NCBI GenBank assembly: GCA_019914995.1
Contig: CM034129.1
Location: 6,895,725-6,959,724 of the forward strand
DNA length: 64,000 nucleotides
Origin: Acanthochlamys bracteata
Lineage: Eukaryota; Streptophyta; Magnoliopsida; Pandanales; Velloziaceae
Reading direction: 5' to 3'
In this document: positions 60,026 through 64,000 of the stretch, one piece after another
How the letters are laid out: every line of letters begins with the position of its first letter
Position numbering within the stretch: the first letter of the stretch is position 1
Notes under the pieces: model-generated
Database searches by the model: none
What the model saw: only the letters and a program-made list of their open reading frames with translations
What the model was told of the DNA's origin: nothing
Made by a program: the position numbers and the translations under genes

Positions 60026-60416
60026 TTTCATCGTCTTTAATAATGACGGTATTTCCTTCAATATATTTGTTGAAGTTCGAAGAAGGTTGCATGCTGCTTG
60101 AAGTTGAAGATAGTGTTAAATTTGAGCCAGGATTGATGGAGATAAAAAACAATTTATCGTTTTTTCTTCTTACTTTGATGAGTTTGTGCCATTGTCGCTT
60201 ATTGTTATTGATTCCGCAAATTACCAAACCTAATTTCATAAAAATTATAAACTCGTATCGTATGTTACGAACATTAGTTATTTATGACTGAATATCGAAA
60301 CTATTTAAATACATACAAATATATATAAGAGTATTAAAAAAATACACAAATTTAAATCTATGATCTAAAAATAAAGGCAAAATAATATTAAAAAAATATC
60401 ATACTAACAATTTTTT

Positions 60417-62484
60417 TGTTGGAAGTCCTAAGTATCTTGGTGGTAATGCATATTCGAAAATCATTACTAAGCTATGAACATTTTTACATTGGATTTCAAT
60501 AGCATATGGAGCATGATAGGAATAAGGCAAAAGGCTTAGTGTTAAATTTTCGCTAATATGTCAACTTCGGACATGCATATCTTTCTACTCACGGTACAAA
60601 ACAAAGATATCTTAATTGCATTTAAAAGATACAATGACACATAGTATATGGAGGCCAAGAGGATGAAATTCATCAAGTATCAAAGACAGAAAAATTCTTT
60701 ACAGTTCGCTGGTCACACTGCCCAACATCACTGGATCAACTAAATAGCACATTGATACGTCAAACGGCAAATATTATATCTCTCAGCTCATACGAGATTT
60801 TGAAGATCAAATTTTTTCTATTGTAAGCGGATATCTTGAAATTTCTACAGTCTAAAATTCAGCTCATTCTATTAAGAAGCTAATCGTACAAAAATAAAAA
60901 ATTCTCACTATTTTGCACCTTCATTTCTGGATGCACCCGAATGAACCGGGTCTGGACCGCAATGTGTAAATTCAATATCTCTCAACTCACGCCATACTTT
61001 GGAGATCTGATTTTTGCTGCTAAAAATCTTACAAATGAATCTACCCACAGTGCAAATTTGAGAATATATCATCCACTAACGAAGTATCAAAAAATCCTCA
61101 AATTGACCGGACATAATGCATTAGAGACTGCACTGAACTATGTATCTATGAGTGAGGCTGAATAATTTTTTGTTACCTACTCGTGCCAATTAGTTGCACC
61201 TAATTTCAAAAGAGGCTAGATCAACCAAGCACTATTCAGATATTTATTTGCAGATTCTATAAAGAGGATATTGGAAGATATTAAGAATATCTACAAAGAT
61301 AGAAAGAATCTAGCATGTATATAATTCCTACCATATCTACTTCAAACACTCATATTTTGACCATCCGTTTGAATTTTAATATGATCTTTATATGCATGTT
61401 GATGAGGACATCCTGAAGATTAATTTTTTGGAATCAGTTCCTAGAATAAACTGCCACAAAATTCAGATGACATATTAGCAGTAACCCTACGAAACACTTG
61501 AACCGTTAGATTGTTTTGGGGCATCATATGACGTCCAATTTACTTGAGATTTTGAAGACATATTACTGAGACATAATAGATGAGATCCACATCAGCTAGT
61601 AATGCCCAAGCAAGGAAATAAATCAGAGAAATTTTCAAAGTAGCAACAACCGAGAAAATATTCTACTAGCCATTTTACTTTGATCTTGGCCATACATTCT
61701 TCCTAACAGTTGGAAGATTCACTCGTTGCAGTAGATCTAATCTTGAGAAGACATCTATATAGGTGCAACGTTGAGGATAGCAAGAATAACAACTCATACA
61801 ATTTTCAATGCACAAAACTAAACCATTACCTTGCTGTCGTTCAAGAAGCACACCATCAAACCAAGTACTTACCTTGAGCTTAAGTTCTTTATGCTTTCTT
61901 TAGTGAGATCCTTTAAAGCTTTCTTGACGTGAGATTAGAAATCATTATTAGTGAGATCTCTTGAGTTTAACCTTATAAAACACTTATAACCTTATGAGAG
62001 GTTATTAGAGAACCTGCGAGTTCTCGATTTGTTAGCCTACTTTATGTTAGCGGGTTTGTACTAGATTTTCGTGAAAGCGTGCACGTTGTAGCCAGAGAGA
62101 CTTTGCGAAGTCTAAAAGGCTTGTTGGAGTTGTTCTTACGAGGAGACTCGATTGAGGTAGAGGTGTTTTGTGAAACACCAAGTCTCGGTTGATTGTACAT
62201 TGGATCAACGTTAGTGAATTTTACTTGCAGTATCAAGTCACATGTACGTAAGTACCGCGGTGCTGAACCACGTAAAAATTCTCATTATGCTAAATGATTT
62301 AAAATTCTTTGCAGGATATAGGATACAATTAATGTTCAGTAACTTTTCAGTAACCTTTCAATCAACTGACAACTAACTATCTAGTGACTGTTATTTTTGA
62401 AATAGTGGATTGTTTCGGTTTGATATTGCCATAAGTCAATTCAACCTCCCCCCCGAAAGTTGATATTTCAGACGTTTTTCTTCA
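60417..62484 (+). mobile_element. Left LTR of a Sirevirus-like Ty1/copia element
   Basis: Starts TGTTGGAAGTCC and ends ..TTCTTCA just before the primer-binding site; about 2,068 bp, close to the solo LTR at 55063. It shares with it the start, a series of short stem-loops (GAGAAC/GTTCTC at 62008–62025, AGACTT/AAGTCT at 62098–62113, GGTGTTT/AAACACC at 62162–62179), the GTACGTAAGT and GAACCACGTAAAAATTC segment, and the CAATTCAACCTCCCCC end. Boundaries are inferred, because the right LTR is outside the window. Confidence 0.6.
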
Positions 62485-62488
62485 AGTT

Positions 62489-64000
62489 GGTATCAGAGAT
62501 AGATTTCTACTAGACAAGGACTAACCGTCTTAGAGCAAAAGATCAATATGGCAAGCATGTACATCGTTGCAATCGACAAAAGTTCGTCAAACCGACCACC
62601 GCTTTTTGATGGGTTGAACTATGGCTATTGGAAGACCAAGATGACTATCTTTATCCAAGCGCAAGATTTCATATTGTGGACAATCATCGAGGATGGACGA
62701 ATTGTGCCTACAAGAATGGATACAAATGGAGTTCCTGTGCCTAAGCAAATTTTCGAATTGACGGACGACGATAAGAAAGGCATCTTTATGAATGCCCGTA
62801 TTATGAACTTACTTTATTGTGCTTTAGATTCTAGTAAATTTAATTGTGTTTGTTCATCTAGCGCAGTAAAGAAAATTTGGGACAAGTTGCAAGTCACACA
62901 TGAAGGAACCACTCAAGTAAAGGAGACTCGCGTCAACCTTCTCATGCATCACTATGAAAACTCAAAATAGGAAAAGGAGAATCTATCACTCAAATGTTTA
63001 CTCATTTTACTAACATTATTAATCCTTTGAAATCTTATTAAGCATTTTAAGAACGAGAACTTGAAGTGAAAGATCATGCGTGCGGTACTTCCTACATATA
63101 GCTCCAAGGTGGATGCTATCGAAGAGCATGATACATGAACTCATTGGCAAACTTACTACAAAGGAGCTCTCTTTGAGAGAATCCTAAGAAACACCCAACT
63201 CTCTAGCCTTGAGGACAACCGAACAGCAGGTAAGCTCTTCTTCTTTCGATGATGATGAAGATAATATTGCTATATTGACAAGAAAATTGAAGAGCAACCT
63301 AAGAAGGAACAAATGGAAAGACAAACCGAGAATAAAGGACTACAAAGCTAATGATGATCAAGAGAGGAATTGCTATCATTGCAAAAAAAGGACACTACCG
63401 TCACAAATGTCCTCTATTGAAGAAAAGTAAGAGGAAGGATAACAAGAAAAAAAAAGTCATGACAGCATGAAGTGATGAGGACTCAACTTTCTCAAGTGAA
63501 TACTAAGATGAATCCGAAACTGCAAACATATGCTTCATGGCAATTGGTGATTCGGACAATGAGGTGAGTGATTCTATCTATGAATTTTCATATGATGAAT
63601 TACATAATACTTTTTCTGAATTATATGCGAAATTTAGAAGCTTGAAAAAGATATATAAGTCTCTTAAAAAATGCATGCATGAGTGAAAAGATGAATGAAC
63701 GGTTAACGGAAGAATTTAACTCAATGCTTAAGAATGCTCCCTCAAACCAACCTAATGCATATAATTGTGATGCTATAAAATCTAAAAACATTAAGCTCAC
63801 CGAATTGTATGATGATGTGCTCCTCGAAAATGAAAATATTATGCTTGAGAATGAAAGGCTAAAAACTGAAAAGACTAAGATGACAAAGGACATGGCTAAC
63901 TTGCATACTTCCCTTGCCAAATTTGTGACAGGTAAGGAAAGACTTAAATATGTCATGCTCGGATCTCACATAAAGGAACCTTTAAAAAGGAAGGAATCGG
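62489..64000 (+). mobile_element. Gag region of the Sirevirus-like copia element (continues off the right edge)
   Basis: TGGTATCAGAG at 62489–62499 is the Met-tRNA primer-binding site. Gag starts at 62548; RPPLFDGLNYGYWKTKM is typical of Sirevirus-type gag, followed by a zinc-knuckle area (NCYHCKK..., about 63360–63420) and a Lys-rich, coiled-coil-like stretch to the window end. The reading frame is interrupted, so this copy looks broken, with at least a few breaks in what is visible. Together with the LTR at 60417 it forms one insertion. Confidence 0.75.

Noticed and set aside
60941-61165. 74-aa open frame
   Set aside because: Lies inside the Sirevirus-like LTR, which is non-coding.

Overview
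This window is nuclear DNA of a flowering plant. It is AT-rich, the real genes are split by short GT–AG introns, there are fossil LTR retrotransposons, MITE-like and SINE-like repeats, and every protein family I can name is a land-plant form (desiccation-related ferritin-like protein, POLTERGEIST-type PP2C, FHA-bearing TDP1, plastid acetyl-CoA synthetase). I cannot fix the species or even the order from sequence alone. About 15% of the window is genic and the rest is repeat-derived or unassigned AT-rich spacer.

Left part (1–17.3 kb). The first exon of a plastid acetyl-CoA synthetase gene lies on the minus strand (847–1230), and the rest runs off the left edge. A small minus-strand gene of unknown function (98-aa model in four exons) occupies about 2.4–3.6 kb. 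A two-exon gene for a secreted, ferritin-like desiccation-related protein (PCC13-62 family) is at 8390–9462. A 2.5-kb antisense solo LTR with a perfect 5-bp target duplication sits at 13012–15496. A short single-exon gene for a His/Gln-rich protein with a CxCSPTTHPGSFKCRxHR signature is at 16703–17074.

Middle part (17.3–44.3 kb). From 17 to 31 kb I see mostly AT-rich spacer with MITE-like elements, a decayed transposon-like stretch (about 24.3–27.4 kb) and a trihelix-type transcription factor remnant (about 29.5–29.7 kb). Then comes a compact gene cluster: a POL/PLL-type protein phosphatase 2C (plus strand, 32706–34585, 516 aa), a small conserved plant protein (plus, 35800–36024), and a 12-exon gene for an FHA-domain tyrosyl-DNA phosphodiesterase (TDP1-beta type, minus, 36792–44239, about 996–1005 aa). 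All junctions of that last gene stay in frame. One of its introns holds a truncated RTE LINE and a GC-rich insert, and another may use a GC donor site.

Right part (44.3–64 kb). This is almost all accessory sequence: a decayed Ty1/copia element (about 46.57–48.0 kb), an HMA-domain gene fragment, a palindromic 343-bp element with internal repeats, two tRNA-like SINE heads, a complete 2.1-kb solo LTR (55063–57182) with target duplication GTTGG, a cluster of strong hairpins next to a tiny spliced reading frame (58.4–59.1 kb), and the 5' end of a second, related Sirevirus-like copia element (LTR from 60417, primer-binding site at 62489, gag region after it) that runs off the right edge. The two Sirevirus-like LTRs carry the same ordered series of short stem-loops.

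The genes do not form an operon or shared pathway; they are ordinary neighbours. I found no convincing new biological system. The best leads are the stem-loop series in the LTRs, the palindromic repeat elements, the possible GC–AG intron in the TDP1-beta gene, and the two small genes of unknown function.
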